From: Citrobacter europaeus
GTDB lineage: Bacteria; Pseudomonadota; Gammaproteobacteria; Enterobacterales; Enterobacteriaceae
Direction: 5' to 3'
Assembly: GCA_020099315.1 (NCBI GenBank)
Contig: CP083650.1
Coordinates: 930,001 to 994,000 of the forward strand
Length of the DNA stretch: 64,000 bases
The position numbers and the translations under genes are program-made. Below, in pieces: positions 7,672 to 16,742 of the stretch. The notes below the pieces were generated by a model. It saw only the letters and a program-made list of their open reading frames with translations, had not been told where the DNA came from and ran no database searches. Every line of letters begins with the position of its first letter. Positions within the stretch are counted from its first letter, which is position 1.

Positions 7672-8667
7672 TCAAAATGATTCTCGTTGTAGCCAGGGGC
7701 TGTCGACCAGAATTTTCTCCCGGTGGCTGTCGCCATTGATAATGTGCAACGTACTTAACCGACCAATCTCATAATGTGGTAACTGGACTGTGGATAGCGG
7801 CGGTAAGAATAAATTTCCAATCCCGACGAGGTTATCATATCCCAGAACGGCAATGTCCTGTGGGATGCGGATCCCCTGTGTTAACAGGGTCTGATATACC
7901 ATAAATGCGATACGGTCATTACCACAAATTACCGAATCAAATTGTGGTATGCCCTGAACTATATATCTCAGCAAAATGTCCGGAATATCACGATAGTGTT
8001 CATCTCCATATTGCATATAGCAGTGATTGAGCGTGTCAGGATTAATATTGGCTTCACGGCAGGCACGATCAAGCCCCCGACGGCGGCGTCGTGTTGCTAA
8101 ATGGTTGACCGGTAAATGCAAGCAAAGAGGGCGACAGTACCCCGCTGATAATAGCGCCTTTACTGCCGTATACTGCCCTTGTTCATCATTGGGAATATAG
8201 CTGGCAACGGGTTCTCCTTTATTCTCACAGTTGGCCAGTACGCAAGGATGCTTCAGCAGCCTGGAAGGAACGTTCACCTCACGTAATCCCATCGTGGTGA
8301 AAATGATCCCTCCGGGTCGGTGTGCGAGTAGTAGATCAACAATATCGTCAGGATTGTCATCAGCAAACATGTTAACCACGAAGCTATTCCAGCCGTACGC
8401 GCGTGCGGTTTCCTCGATAGACAACGTAATGTCCACTGAAAAAGGGGTTGTGACAGTATCCAACGCGAGCACGCCAATCGTTTTATTCCTGGAACCGACA
8501 CGACGAACCTGGCGGGCAGAGAGGTCCGGTACATAATTGAGCTGTAATATAGCCTCCTGTACCCTGGACAGGGTTTCTGGCTTCACACGTTTCGGATCGT
8601 TCAGCACCCGAGATACGGTCATTAGCGATACATTGGCCAGTCTGGCCACATCCTTTAGAGATGCCAT
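7672..8667 (-). CDS. cscR: LacI-family sucrose operon repressor
   Basis: DNA-binding repressor of 331 aa. Residues 1-60 form the LacI-type helix-turn-helix and hinge helix (LKDVARLANVSLMTVSRVLN, then LSARQVRR). The rest is a periplasmic-binding-protein-like ligand domain with IGVLALDTVTTPF, GGIIFTT, AVLGYDN and PPLSTVQLP, typical of the family. Length and sequence fit E. coli CscR (331 aa), which responds to sucrose or a derived fructose. It is divergent from cscB, and two LacI-type operators lie in the 264-base gap, so it probably controls both directions. It may recognise a different fructoside here given the extra genes in the operon. Confidence 0.88.
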   Translation of the reverse strand: MASLKDVARLANVSLMTVSRVLNDPKRVKPETLSRVQEAILQLNYVPDLSARQVRRVGSRNKTIGVLALDTVTTPFSVDITLSIEETARAYGWNSFVVNMFADDNPDDIVDLLLAHRPGGIIFTTMGLREVNVPSRLLKHPCVLANCENKGEPVASYIPNDEQGQYTAVKALLSAGYCRPLCLHLPVNHLATRRRRRGLDRACREANINPDTLNHCYMQYGDEHYRDIPDILLRYIVQGIPQFDSVICGNDRIAFMVYQTLLTQGIRIPQDIAVLGYDNLVGIGNLFLPPLSTVQLPHYEIGRLSTLHIINGDSHREKILVDSPWLQRESF

Positions 8668-8823
8668 AGTCTTCCGTAAAAATACTAACTACCCAATCCA
8701 GATTTTGTACCCAATCCATCTATTAACGGGTTGTGAACAAAGACAAATACCTATTCTAGGCATCGAACCATGAAGAATTGCAAGCGACGATAAAAAATGT
8801 GAGCTTGATCCTAACATAATAAT

Positions 8824-8835
8824 GTTAACGTTAAC
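8824..8835. promoter_or_regulatory. LacI-family operator (CscR), distal
   Basis: GTTAACGTTAAC is a perfect 12-bp palindrome with the central CG pair typical of LacI/GalR-family operators. A second, nearly identical box lies 63 bases further toward cscB. Confidence 0.7.
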
Positions 8836-8886
8836 TTTTGTGATTAACATCGATTATCGCGCCAAAATCAAGTGTACCTGCAAAAT

Positions 8887-8898
8887 GTTAACGTTACC
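8887..8898. promoter_or_regulatory. LacI-family operator (CscR), proximal to cscB
   Basis: GTTAACGTTACC differs from the distal palindrome at one position and lies 34 bases before the cscB ATG, suitable for blocking its promoter. The centre-to-centre distance of 63 bp is six helical turns, so a repression loop is possible. Confidence 0.7.
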
Positions 8899-8931
8899 AT
8901 CCTGACATGTCATTTCCCTGAGATTACGTAA

Positions 8932-10170
8932 ATGAAAAAAAGACCTTCTCGCAGCTATCTGCTGCTCAGCGCGCTGTTGTTCTTTTTCTTTGTGACCTGG
9001 TCCTCATCAAGTTCACTCCTCTCTATTTGGCTGCATCAGGAAGTGGGACTAAAGGCGTCGGAAACCGGAATTATCTTTTCCGTGCTATCCGTCTCCGCGC
9101 TGTTTGCTCAGGTTTGTTATGGCTTTATTCAGGACCGACTAGGCTTACGCAAACATCTGTTATGGTGCATCACCACATTACTCATTCTCTCCGGTCCCGC
9201 TTATTTGCTGTTTAGCTATTTACTGAGTATCAACATTTTGCTTGGGAGCGTATTCGGCGGTTTGTTTATCGGGCTGACATTTAACGGCGGTATTGGCGTT
9301 CTGGAGTCCTACACCGAGCGTGTTGCGCGTCAGAGTACCTTTGAGTTTGGTCGGGCACGCATGTGGGGGTCTCTGGGCTGGGCTGTGGCTACGTTTTTTG
9401 CCGGGCTACTGTTTAACATTAACCCTGACCTTAACTTCCTGGTGGCTTCTTGCTCTGGGATAATTTTCTTCTGTCTGCTGGCCCGCTTAAAAGTCGCGGC
9501 TCCGGCAAGCATGGAAAAACTCGAAATCGGTGCTAAAAAAGTCTCTCTGGAAGATGCTCTGAATCTCCTTACTCTTCCACGTTTCTGGGCGTTGATATTC
9601 TTCGTGGTCGGCACCTGCATTTACGGCGTATACGATCAGCAATTCCCTGTCTATTTCTCTTCACAGTTCCCGTCATTAAGAGAAGGGAATGAAATGTTTG
9701 GCTATTTAAACTCTTTCCAGGTTTTTCTGGAGGCCGCTGGCATGTTTTGCGCCCCCTGGTTGGTTAACCGTATTGGCGCTAAAAATGGCTTGATATTCGC
9801 AGGAATGGTGATGGCGATGCGTATGATCGCTTCCGGGCTGGTGGAAGGGCCACTGCTTATTTCCATTACAAAATTACTTCACGCTGTCGAACTGCCGATA
9901 TTGTTAGTCGCCATTTTTAAATACAACAGTCTGAATTTTGACAAGCGTCTGTCCTCCACGATTTATCTGGTTGGATTCGCCTGCACCAGTTCAATTATTG
10001 GCACCGTACTGTCCCCACTGGCAGGCTTTAGCTATGAAAAATTTGGCTTCGCCCAATCCTATCTAATCATGGGAATTATGGTGTTTTGCACCACGTTTAT
10101 TTCCATTTTCCTTTTGCGCTCAAATAAGTCCTCATCTGAGCCATCCTTTTTGCAGCAAAACGTTGCGTAA
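8932..10170 (+). CDS. cscB: sucrose/oligosaccharide:proton symporter
   Basis: Inner-membrane symporter of the oligosaccharide:H+ family (LacY relatives) that brings intact sucrose into the cytoplasm with a proton. Its 412 aa and 12 predicted helices match E. coli CscB (415 aa). The loop 2-3 motif GFIQDRLGLRKHLLW, the helix 4-5 region ESYTERVARQSTFEFGRARMWGSLGW (Glu and Arg equivalent to LacY E126/R144) and YDQQFPVYF in the second half are all visible. It is the first gene of the six-gene csc operon. The end overlaps the alternative TTG start of cscA, but the real cscA ATG is 20 bases downstream. Confidence 0.93.
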   Translation: MKKRPSRSYLLLSALLFFFFVTWSSSSSLLSIWLHQEVGLKASETGIIFSVLSVSALFAQVCYGFIQDRLGLRKHLLWCITTLLILSGPAYLLFSYLLSINILLGSVFGGLFIGLTFNGGIGVLESYTERVARQSTFEFGRARMWGSLGWAVATFFAGLLFNINPDLNFLVASCSGIIFFCLLARLKVAAPASMEKLEIGAKKVSLEDALNLLTLPRFWALIFFVVGTCIYGVYDQQFPVYFSSQFPSLREGNEMFGYLNSFQVFLEAAGMFCAPWLVNRIGAKNGLIFAGMVMAMRMIASGLVEGPLLISITKLLHAVELPILLVAIFKYNSLNFDKRLSSTIYLVGFACTSSIIGTVLSPLAGFSYEKFGFAQSYLIMGIMVFCTTFISIFLLRSNKSSSEPSFLQQNVA

Positions 10171-10189
10171 TGTACTGAGAGTAAAGACG

Positions 10190-11626
10190 ATGACATCCTT
10201 GTTAGAACAGACCGAACAGATGCTTGAAAAAGCACAAGCCGATATTAATCCGCGTTGGTATCCGCGGTATCACCTCGCTGCTCGCGCAGGCTGGATGAAC
10301 GATCCTAACGGCCTGGTATGGTTTGATGGGTGGTATCATGCGTTTTATCAACATCACCCTTATTCTCCTGAATGGGGACCAATGCACTGGGGGCATGCTC
10401 GCAGCAAAGATTTGGTGCACTGGGAACATATGCCAGTCGCGCTGGCGCCGGAAGGTCCAGCAGATGTGGACGGCTGTTTCTCCGGCTCCGCCGTGGTGGA
10501 TGGCGATACGCTGGCGCTGATTTATACCGGACATAAATTTCACGGTTCGCCAGACACAGACGACAATCTCTACCAGGTGCAGTGCCTGGCAACCAGTCGT
10601 GACGGTATCCATTTTGAGCGACATGGTATGGTCATTGATACACCGTCAGGGCTGCATCATTTTCGCGATCCGAAGGTATGGCGCGAAGGTGAGCGCTGGT
10701 ACATGGTGGTCGGTTCCCGTGTGGAAAATACGGGGCAGGTTCGTCTGTATAGTTCATCCGATCTCCGTAAATGGCAAGACGAAGGGATATTTGCCGAGGC
10801 TGATGAAGGAATGGGATATATGTGGGAATGCCCTGATTTCTTTACTCTGGAAGGGAAGCGGGTGCTGATGTTTTCTCCGCAGGGGATCGCGGCGGAAGGT
10901 TATCGCAATCGCAACCTTTTTCAGAGCGGTTATTTACTTGGTGAATGGCAGCCCGGTCAACCATTCACCCATGATGGACAATTTATTGAGCTGGACCACG
11001 GTCATGACTTTTATGCTCCGCAAAGCTTTCTGACTCCGGATAATCGTCGCATTGTTATCGGTTGGTTGGATATGTGGGAATCGCCGATGCCTGAGCAGCA
11101 GGACGGCTGGGCCGGAATGTTGTCTCTACCGCGTGAACTGAGCCTTGGTGATGACTATCGGGTGAGGATGAAACCCGCTGACGAAGTCACCGCGCTGCGT
11201 GGCAGCTATTATCCAACACCCGCGTGTTGCCTGCGTAATCAGAAAGTCCTTATTACGGCTGATGCCGAAGCGGTCGAGGTACAACTGGTATGGGATCTGA
11301 ACGCCTCTACGGCTGAACAGTTTGGTATGGCATTAGGGGATGGACTAAGAATTTACGCCGATAATCAAGCCCAGCGTCTGATAGTGGAGCGTCGCTATCC
11401 AGAATATTCGCTGGTAGGAACTCGCAGTATTCCGTTGCCAGCAGACGGTTTACTGACATTACGTATATTTATCGACCGCTCATCAGTAGAGGTATTTGTT
11501 AATGATGGTGATGCGTGCTTAAGTAGCCGAATATATCCTCACCCGGCCCAGCGCGATCTTTCACTGTTTGCGAATCATGGAGTTGCCACATTACAGCAAG
11601 CCGGATACTGGTCTTTAGATAAATAA
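10190..11626 (+). CDS. cscA: cytoplasmic sucrose hydrolase (invertase), GH32
   Basis: Splits imported sucrose to glucose and fructose. The protein has 478 aa and no signal peptide. The GH32 five-blade propeller motifs are complete: WMNDPNG with nucleophile Asp38, FRDPKV (transition-state stabiliser) and WECPDFF (acid/base Glu), followed by the C-terminal beta-sandwich ending in DRSSVEVFVNDG. The ATG at 10190 is chosen over an in-frame TTG at 10163 because homologues start close to this point and the TTG lies inside cscB. It follows cscB closely, as in E. coli. Confidence 0.93.
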   Translation: MTSLLEQTEQMLEKAQADINPRWYPRYHLAARAGWMNDPNGLVWFDGWYHAFYQHHPYSPEWGPMHWGHARSKDLVHWEHMPVALAPEGPADVDGCFSGSAVVDGDTLALIYTGHKFHGSPDTDDNLYQVQCLATSRDGIHFERHGMVIDTPSGLHHFRDPKVWREGERWYMVVGSRVENTGQVRLYSSSDLRKWQDEGIFAEADEGMGYMWECPDFFTLEGKRVLMFSPQGIAAEGYRNRNLFQSGYLLGEWQPGQPFTHDGQFIELDHGHDFYAPQSFLTPDNRRIVIGWLDMWESPMPEQQDGWAGMLSLPRELSLGDDYRVRMKPADEVTALRGSYYPTPACCLRNQKVLITADAEAVEVQLVWDLNASTAEQFGMALGDGLRIYADNQAQRLIVERRYPEYSLVGTRSIPLPADGLLTLRIFIDRSSVEVFVNDGDACLSSRIYPHPAQRDLSLFANHGVATLQQAGYWSLDK

Positions 11627-11671
11627 TATAGTCCCGATTCGCTTTACCTCTTACATTGTGAGCTTTTATTT

Positions 11672-11690
11672 GTGCCAGTCTTTGGCTGGC
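11672..11690 (+). terminator. intercistronic hairpin after cscA
   Basis: GCCAG-TCTTTGG-CTGGC forms a short stem followed by ATATTTTG. It could be a weak terminator or an RNA-stability element separating cscBA from the porin/GH32 part of the operon. Confidence 0.4.
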
Positions 11691-11720
11691 ATATTTTGCC
11701 TAAAATAATGAGATAACGAA

Positions 11721-12992
11721 ATGGATGAAATATTAATGCCTCACTATCGCGTTTCTGCGATGAATATCAAAAGGCTTATTTTAAAACAGAAGATACTAGC
11801 CTGTGTTATAACGTCAGTCACAGCGTTTTCCGCTATCGCTGAGGATAATACAGAACAACCAGTTACTTATACAGGAAACTATCAAAGCTATTTTCTGGAT
11901 GAATCTGAAACCAACGTAACGAGTACATCGTCAACAATTAAAGGTAATGAGCAAACGTCACGTAACGCTGTAGGTAAAACGGCGCTGCCAACGACGTCGT
12001 CCAAGCCTGCAACGTTATCCGCAGCAACTGAAAATAAAACCTATGAGGTGAATGCGAATAATAAAGGAGATTCCCCAGAAGATGTCAGTCTGTTGCGTTT
12101 AAGGCAGGAAGATCCTCCTGTTCACTGGAACAGTATTGGCCGCAATATGGAGGCTGGTGGTCTACACGGAAATATTGGAACTCAGATAGAGATTGATGAT
12201 GTTCGTTGGAGCGATAATAGGAAAAATAGTGGCAAATTCAAACTTGCCACTATTCAGGCTTTTTTAAGGCATGATGAGTTACCAAACTGGTACTTTGGTT
12301 TCTGGAACGCCCGCGAGGATAGCTATAAAGGTCAATTTAGTAACCAGGATTACAAGGGCACAAATACGATCAATGAGTTTTTTGTCGGTCATATTTTTGA
12401 AACCTGGCGCGGTAATATCGGTACGGAGGTTATGGTTGGTTCGGAAACAGCAACTAAACGTTGGAAAAATAGGTACAAAATCTGGCAAGATCTGCGACTG
12501 AGCAACAAATGGAGCCTGGCCGGTTACGCCTATGGTGAATACCAGCCGCAGGGCAACGAGCCGGGGAATGGCGATCTTGAGCAATATATTTTTGAAATCG
12601 AGCCTGCTATTCAATATCGCGTGAATCCCGATCTTGGTCTGTATTTGCGGCCCTATTATTACTATAACCGGCAGGAACGCGAGAGCTGGGGCGATATTGT
12701 AGAAGAAGAATGGAAGGTTACGGCTGGACTCTGGCGAAACTGGTATCCTCTGTTAACCTCCCTGTATTTAGGCTTCGGTCAGGACAAAATAGATAACGCC
12801 AGCAATGCTAAAGAAATTTTTTATGACGGTCGTTATAAATTCATTGGCGGTACCATCAGCTATCCAGTCTTTGGTGAAGTTCGATTATATGGTGAATTCA
12901 AAGCACAATTCACAAAAGAGTCCGGGCTCTGGACTTCTACCGGCCATTCGTGGAATCCCTTTACCGTGGTTGGCGTGAATTATAACTTCTGA
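11721..12992 (+). CDS. OmpG-like outer-membrane porin with long N-terminal extension
   Basis: Predicted monomeric beta-barrel porin of the OmpG family that would admit oligosaccharides through the outer membrane. A signal peptide lies within the first ~47 residues (hydrophobic LILKQKILACVITSVTAFSAIA). It is followed by an unusual ~85-residue, Ser/Thr/Asn-rich low-complexity segment, and then from about residue 130 the barrel, with alternating aromatic strands and a final FTVVGVNYNF ending in Phe. At 423 aa it is about 120 longer than OmpG (301 aa) because of that extension. It is the third gene of the csc operon. The first ATG is used; ATGs at 11736 and 11760 are alternatives. A second family member lies two genes downstream. 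Confidence 0.8.
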   Translation: MDEILMPHYRVSAMNIKRLILKQKILACVITSVTAFSAIAEDNTEQPVTYTGNYQSYFLDESETNVTSTSSTIKGNEQTSRNAVGKTALPTTSSKPATLSAATENKTYEVNANNKGDSPEDVSLLRLRQEDPPVHWNSIGRNMEAGGLHGNIGTQIEIDDVRWSDNRKNSGKFKLATIQAFLRHDELPNWYFGFWNAREDSYKGQFSNQDYKGTNTINEFFVGHIFETWRGNIGTEVMVGSETATKRWKNRYKIWQDLRLSNKWSLAGYAYGEYQPQGNEPGNGDLEQYIFEIEPAIQYRVNPDLGLYLRPYYYYNRQERESWGDIVEEEWKVTAGLWRNWYPLLTSLYLGFGQDKIDNASNAKEIFYDGRYKFIGGTISYPVFGEVRLYGEFKAQFTKESGLWTSTGHSWNPFTVVGVNYNF

Positions 12993-13006
12993 TATTCAGG
13001 TGTGAT

Positions 13007-14500
13007 ATGAAAAAAATAATATTAGTGGTATCTGCCGCTCTGTTGGCGCTTTCGCTTATCAATATGCCAGCCTGGTCGCAGCCGTCTAAAGAAACATTAC
13101 ACAATAAAAGTATTAGCTATGTTAATGATTTTTTTCCGCGGGTAGAAGGTTCTTTTATTGGTGACCCAATGCCTGTTTATAATGATGGTGAATTTGATAT
13201 TTTTTATCTTAATGATGTGCGCGGTGGTAGCGATTTGGGGGTCCATGCTATTCATTTGCTATCGAGTACCAATTTATATAACTATCAGAACCATTCCGAG
13301 GTGATTCCTTACGTTAATGACGTTGACGACCCTGAACTATTATTAGGAACCGGTTCGATTGTGAAAGTTGGCGATACCTGGCATGCCTGGTATACCGCGC
13401 ACAATGAAAATGTGTTTCCGGTTGAGTCCATTATGCACGCGACCAGTAAAGACCGTCTTCACTGGGTGAAACATCCACAAGATACGATCCTGCCAGGCGA
13501 TAATTATCGCGGGAATGACTTCCGGGATCCTCATGTTGTTTGGGTCGAAGAAAAGAAAGAGTACTGGATGTTAATTACTACCCGTCGCGACGGGCGCGGT
13601 GTCATTGCCCGGTACAGTTCAACCGATTTGAAGAACTGGGAAGACCGTGGTGTATTTTTTGATAATGACACGATTACCAGTAACTCTAACCTCGAATGTC
13701 CGACACTGGTTTTCTTTAACGGACGTTGGTATCTCAGCTTTAGCGACCAATGGCCGCTACGCTTGACCCAGTACCGGGTTGCGGATAATCCTGATGGGCC
13801 GTGGCGAAAGATGGACAATTATGCGGTCGATGGCTCGGGGTTTTATGCGGGAAAACTGGCGCTTAAAAACGATCGTTTGTTTGTTTTTGGTTGGATCCCA
13901 ACTAAGGCAGGAAGCAGTGACAGTGGTAACATTGATTGGGCTGGAAATTTGGTTGTTCATGAGCTCATCGCGGATGAGCAGGGGCAGCTCAAAAGCATCC
14001 TCTCGCAGGAACTTCAGACAGTCATTAATGACAACCCCGGTCCGGTGACCACCTTAAAAAGCGGTAAAATGCTAAAAACAGCAACACAGTTTGGTCCATT
14101 ACAATCTGCGGTATACCCACCGCTGCCCAAACGAGGTGAGTTAAGTGCAACGATAGATATCCCCTCTGCCGGAATGGTGATGAGTTTTGGTCTGATTGAC
14201 GACAGGGTGAGCGACGCAAAGCTCAACGTTGTGTTCAATAAGAGCAAAGGCAAGGTCTATTTTTTCAATGCACCACTTGCCTCTATTCATCAGGCGAACG
14301 CGGAGTCATGGGTAAATGTTTCTCTTGATGAGAAAATAGAGTTACGTGTTTTGCTTCAAGACTCAGTTGCTGTTTTTTATATAAATAACAAAGCCGCATT
14401 CAGTACCCGAATGTATTCCATGCCGGAGAAACCATGGAGTATTAGCCTGCCGCAAAATGATAATTTTCACGCCACATTGAAAATAAAAGAAATAATATAA
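13007..14500 (+). CDS. exported GH32-type beta-fructosidase-like glycoside hydrolase
   Basis: Predicted periplasmic or secreted enzyme acting on a fructose-containing glycan. Residues 1-25 are a clear signal peptide (ending near NMPAWSQ). The GH32 catalytic triad is present in modified form: GDPMPVYNDG near residue 53 replaces the usual NDPNG (Asp nucleophile kept), FRDPHV lies near residue 172, and LECPTL with the acid/base Glu lies near residue 229. WHAWYTAHNEN and a C-terminal beta-sandwich complete the GH32 layout in 497 aa. It lacks clear similarity to the cytoplasmic invertase CscA beyond these motifs. It begins 14 bases after the porin gene and ends 12 before the second porin, so the three are tightly coupled. 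It could be a fructanase, levanase or levanbiase-like enzyme; the substrate is inferred only. Confidence 0.82.
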   Translation: MKKIILVVSAALLALSLINMPAWSQPSKETLHNKSISYVNDFFPRVEGSFIGDPMPVYNDGEFDIFYLNDVRGGSDLGVHAIHLLSSTNLYNYQNHSEVIPYVNDVDDPELLLGTGSIVKVGDTWHAWYTAHNENVFPVESIMHATSKDRLHWVKHPQDTILPGDNYRGNDFRDPHVVWVEEKKEYWMLITTRRDGRGVIARYSSTDLKNWEDRGVFFDNDTITSNSNLECPTLVFFNGRWYLSFSDQWPLRLTQYRVADNPDGPWRKMDNYAVDGSGFYAGKLALKNDRLFVFGWIPTKAGSSDSGNIDWAGNLVVHELIADEQGQLKSILSQELQTVINDNPGPVTTLKSGKMLKTATQFGPLQSAVYPPLPKRGELSATIDIPSAGMVMSFGLIDDRVSDAKLNVVFNKSKGKVYFFNAPLASIHQANAESWVNVSLDEKIELRVLLQDSVAVFYINNKAAFSTRMYSMPEKPWSISLPQNDNFHATLKIKEII

Positions 14501-14512
14501 CGAGATATTACT

Positions 14513-15526
14513 ATGAAAAACTATCATGCCCTGTCTGTTATTTTTGTTCTTCTGTTTCCGTCGCTGGCGAATGCGAGCATGAGCATCATGAAGGATGCAT
14601 CGGGAAAAGTTATTGCTGTGGATCCATGGTCTTATCTGGATGAAGACGTGATGTGGACCTCAACCCGTTCCTCCAACCCCGCCGGTGGTCGTGTTCATGG
14701 TCAACTGAAAATGAAATATGCCATTGAGGACAATAACTGGCGTAACAGCCATTTCCACAGCGGAAATGATTCACTGACATTTGTACAAGGGGTGATGCGC
14801 CATGATGCGTTACCCGGCTGGTACTTAGCATTTTCTGAAGGTAGAACCACCAACTATAACGGGACATGGGAGGATCAAACATACCTCAGCCAAAATCAGT
14901 GGACTCAGTTGATTATCGGCCATGAATATTTCTACAAGCGTCTACGCTATGGCTGGGACGTCATGGGAGGAAGTTCTTCCATCGAGGATCGGTGGCAGGG
15001 ACGTATCAAATTCTTTACCGATCTGCGTGTTACGGACAGCTTCTCATTCTTTAATTACCTGTATCAGCAGATTGACCATCGTCGTAATGGGGGGGCACAA
15101 AATGATCGGGATATACGTTCTTTTCAGATTGAACCTGGCGTTCAATACATTATTAACAATACCACCGGAGTTTGGTTCCGCCAGCAATTCGCTTCTGCAA
15201 TTTTAGACCGCGCGCAATGGGGGGATATTGATGAAAAAAGTTGGACAACATCAGTCGGCGTCTGGCGTAACTGGGGTAAATTATCCACAACATTTAGCGG
15301 TGGATATGGGCATTATAAGAAAAATAATGCGCGGGATGAAGATGGAGAGGTATTCCAGAATACCCGTAACCGTTTTCTGAAATTGTCAGCAAATTATCCA
15401 TTGACCTCTCGGTTTACGGTGTCCGGGGAGATTACCGGTTCGTTAATAAACCAGAGTGGCAGTTGGGTCACTAATGGTGATGCCATAACGACCGACTATA
15501 AGCTGATGCTGGATTATAACTTTTAA
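14513..15526 (+). CDS. OmpG-like outer-membrane porin
   Basis: Second OmpG-family beta-barrel of the operon, 337 aa, close to the family's usual size. Residues 1-22 form a signal peptide (VIFVLLFPSLANAS). The mature part shares landmarks with the first porin: a HDALPGWYLAFSEGR segment (HDELPNWYFGFWNAR in the other), a GVWRNW turn, FQIEPGVQYI (FEIEPAIQYR), and a final YKLMLDYNF ending in Phe. The two genes are clearly paralogous but diverged, and this one lacks the low-complexity N-terminal extension. It lies directly after the exported GH32 gene. Confidence 0.82.
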   Translation: MKNYHALSVIFVLLFPSLANASMSIMKDASGKVIAVDPWSYLDEDVMWTSTRSSNPAGGRVHGQLKMKYAIEDNNWRNSHFHSGNDSLTFVQGVMRHDALPGWYLAFSEGRTTNYNGTWEDQTYLSQNQWTQLIIGHEYFYKRLRYGWDVMGGSSSIEDRWQGRIKFFTDLRVTDSFSFFNYLYQQIDHRRNGGAQNDRDIRSFQIEPGVQYIINNTTGVWFRQQFASAILDRAQWGDIDEKSWTTSVGVWRNWGKLSTTFSGGYGHYKKNNARDEDGEVFQNTRNRFLKLSANYPLTSRFTVSGEITGSLINQSGSWVTNGDAITTDYKLMLDYNF

Positions 15527-15571
15527 CAGTCACGTTTAAATAAATGCGTTAATTATTGTTGAGGAAATACC

Positions 15572-16522
15572 ATGAATATCTGGACGCTTGGCGATGCGGT
15601 GGTGGATCTTTTACCGCTTGCAGACATGCAATATCAAGCTTGTGCAGGAGGAGCGCCATTCAATGTGGCAATTGGTACTGCGCGTTTAGACAGACAAAGT
15701 GGTTTTATTGGCCGGGTTGGTGATGACGATTTTGGCCATTTTCTGAAAAAAACATTGTTCGATGCAGGCGTCTCAACCACAAGCCTTCAGTTGGATAATC
15801 AGCACCAAACCAGTACGGTGCTGGTCTCGCTGGGTAACGGCGGAGAACGCGGATTTACATTTTTAACTAATCCCTCCGCGGATCAATATTTAACACCCGC
15901 TGCGCTTCCAGACTTCAGCGACGATATTCTGCACTTCTGTTCCCTGGCTCTGGTTGCCGAGACTTGCCGTGATACATTGGCTACCGCAATCTGTCAGGTT
16001 AAGAAATGCGGCGGATTACTGAGTTTCGATGTGAATTTACGCGAACAAATGTGGCCTGATAAATATGAAATGCTCAAGGTGGTGCGCCAGTATTCTTCAC
16101 AGGCTGACATTCTTAAGCTTTCAGAAGAAGAGTGGTACTGGATGACGGGTACACACGATTTTGCCCATGCGCTCGACGGCCTTAAAGCGCTTCCTGCACA
16201 ATTGAAAGTTGTGACCTACGGAGCGCAAGGCGCAATGGTGCTTTGGCAGGATAATGTGATCCATTTCAACGGCTATACCGTCGATAGCATTGATACAACT
16301 GGGGCAGGGGATGCTTTTGTCGCCGGTTTGCTGGCATGGCTTGCAGACAACCGGATGCCAGAGTCCGTTGAGCAGCTCCACCAGGCTATCGCCTGGGCCA
16401 GTGGCTGCGGTGCGCTCGCGACAACCCGCAAGGGGGCGCTGACCGCACTGCCGAATATCGAAGCGCTGAATGCTTTTATTACGCAATGTCATCTACCGGA
16501 CTACGAAATAAAAGACGTTTAA
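15572..16522 (+). CDS. cscK: fructokinase, PfkB family
   Basis: Phosphorylates the fructose released by the GH32 enzymes, feeding it to glycolysis. The 316-aa protein starts with IWTLGDAVVDLLP and has GGAPFNVAIGTARL (PfkB motif 1, sugar binding) and the C-terminal DTTGAGDAFVAGLLAWLA (PfkB motif 2, with catalytic Asp and anion hole). This fits CscK/ScrK-type fructokinases (about 307 aa). It is the last gene of the operon and is followed by a good terminator. Confidence 0.9.
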   Translation: MNIWTLGDAVVDLLPLADMQYQACAGGAPFNVAIGTARLDRQSGFIGRVGDDDFGHFLKKTLFDAGVSTTSLQLDNQHQTSTVLVSLGNGGERGFTFLTNPSADQYLTPAALPDFSDDILHFCSLALVAETCRDTLATAICQVKKCGGLLSFDVNLREQMWPDKYEMLKVVRQYSSQADILKLSEEEWYWMTGTHDFAHALDGLKALPAQLKVVTYGAQGAMVLWQDNVIHFNGYTVDSIDTTGAGDAFVAGLLAWLADNRMPESVEQLHQAIAWASGCGALATTRKGALTALPNIEALNAFITQCHLPDYEIKDV

Positions 16523-16575
16523 GCATAATAACGGCGAGTTTAATAATTTTAACTCTCTATGATCTTTGTGAATGT

Positions 16576-16608
16576 CCCCGCATCCATCATCGGATGGCGG
16601 GGATTTTT
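16576..16608 (+). terminator. rho-independent terminator of the csc operon
   Basis: The CCCCGCATCC / GGATGGCGGGG stem (one bulge, loop ATCATC) is followed by ATTTTTAC. It lies 54 bases after the fructokinase stop codon. Confidence 0.85.
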
Positions 16609-16742
16609 ACTTTATTTTTGCCATACCGGCTCTTTACCTTTTTGATGCTTGATAGATACATCCTCTGAGTATATCTACTCAGAGGCTAATCTTTTATTTT
16701 TTAGTATTGAATAATTAATATTTGTCCTGAGTATTACTTTCC

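Noticed and set aside
10163..10189. Upstream TTG start for cscA
   Set aside because: It overlaps the end of cscB and adds residues not seen in homologues; ATG at 10190 fits better.
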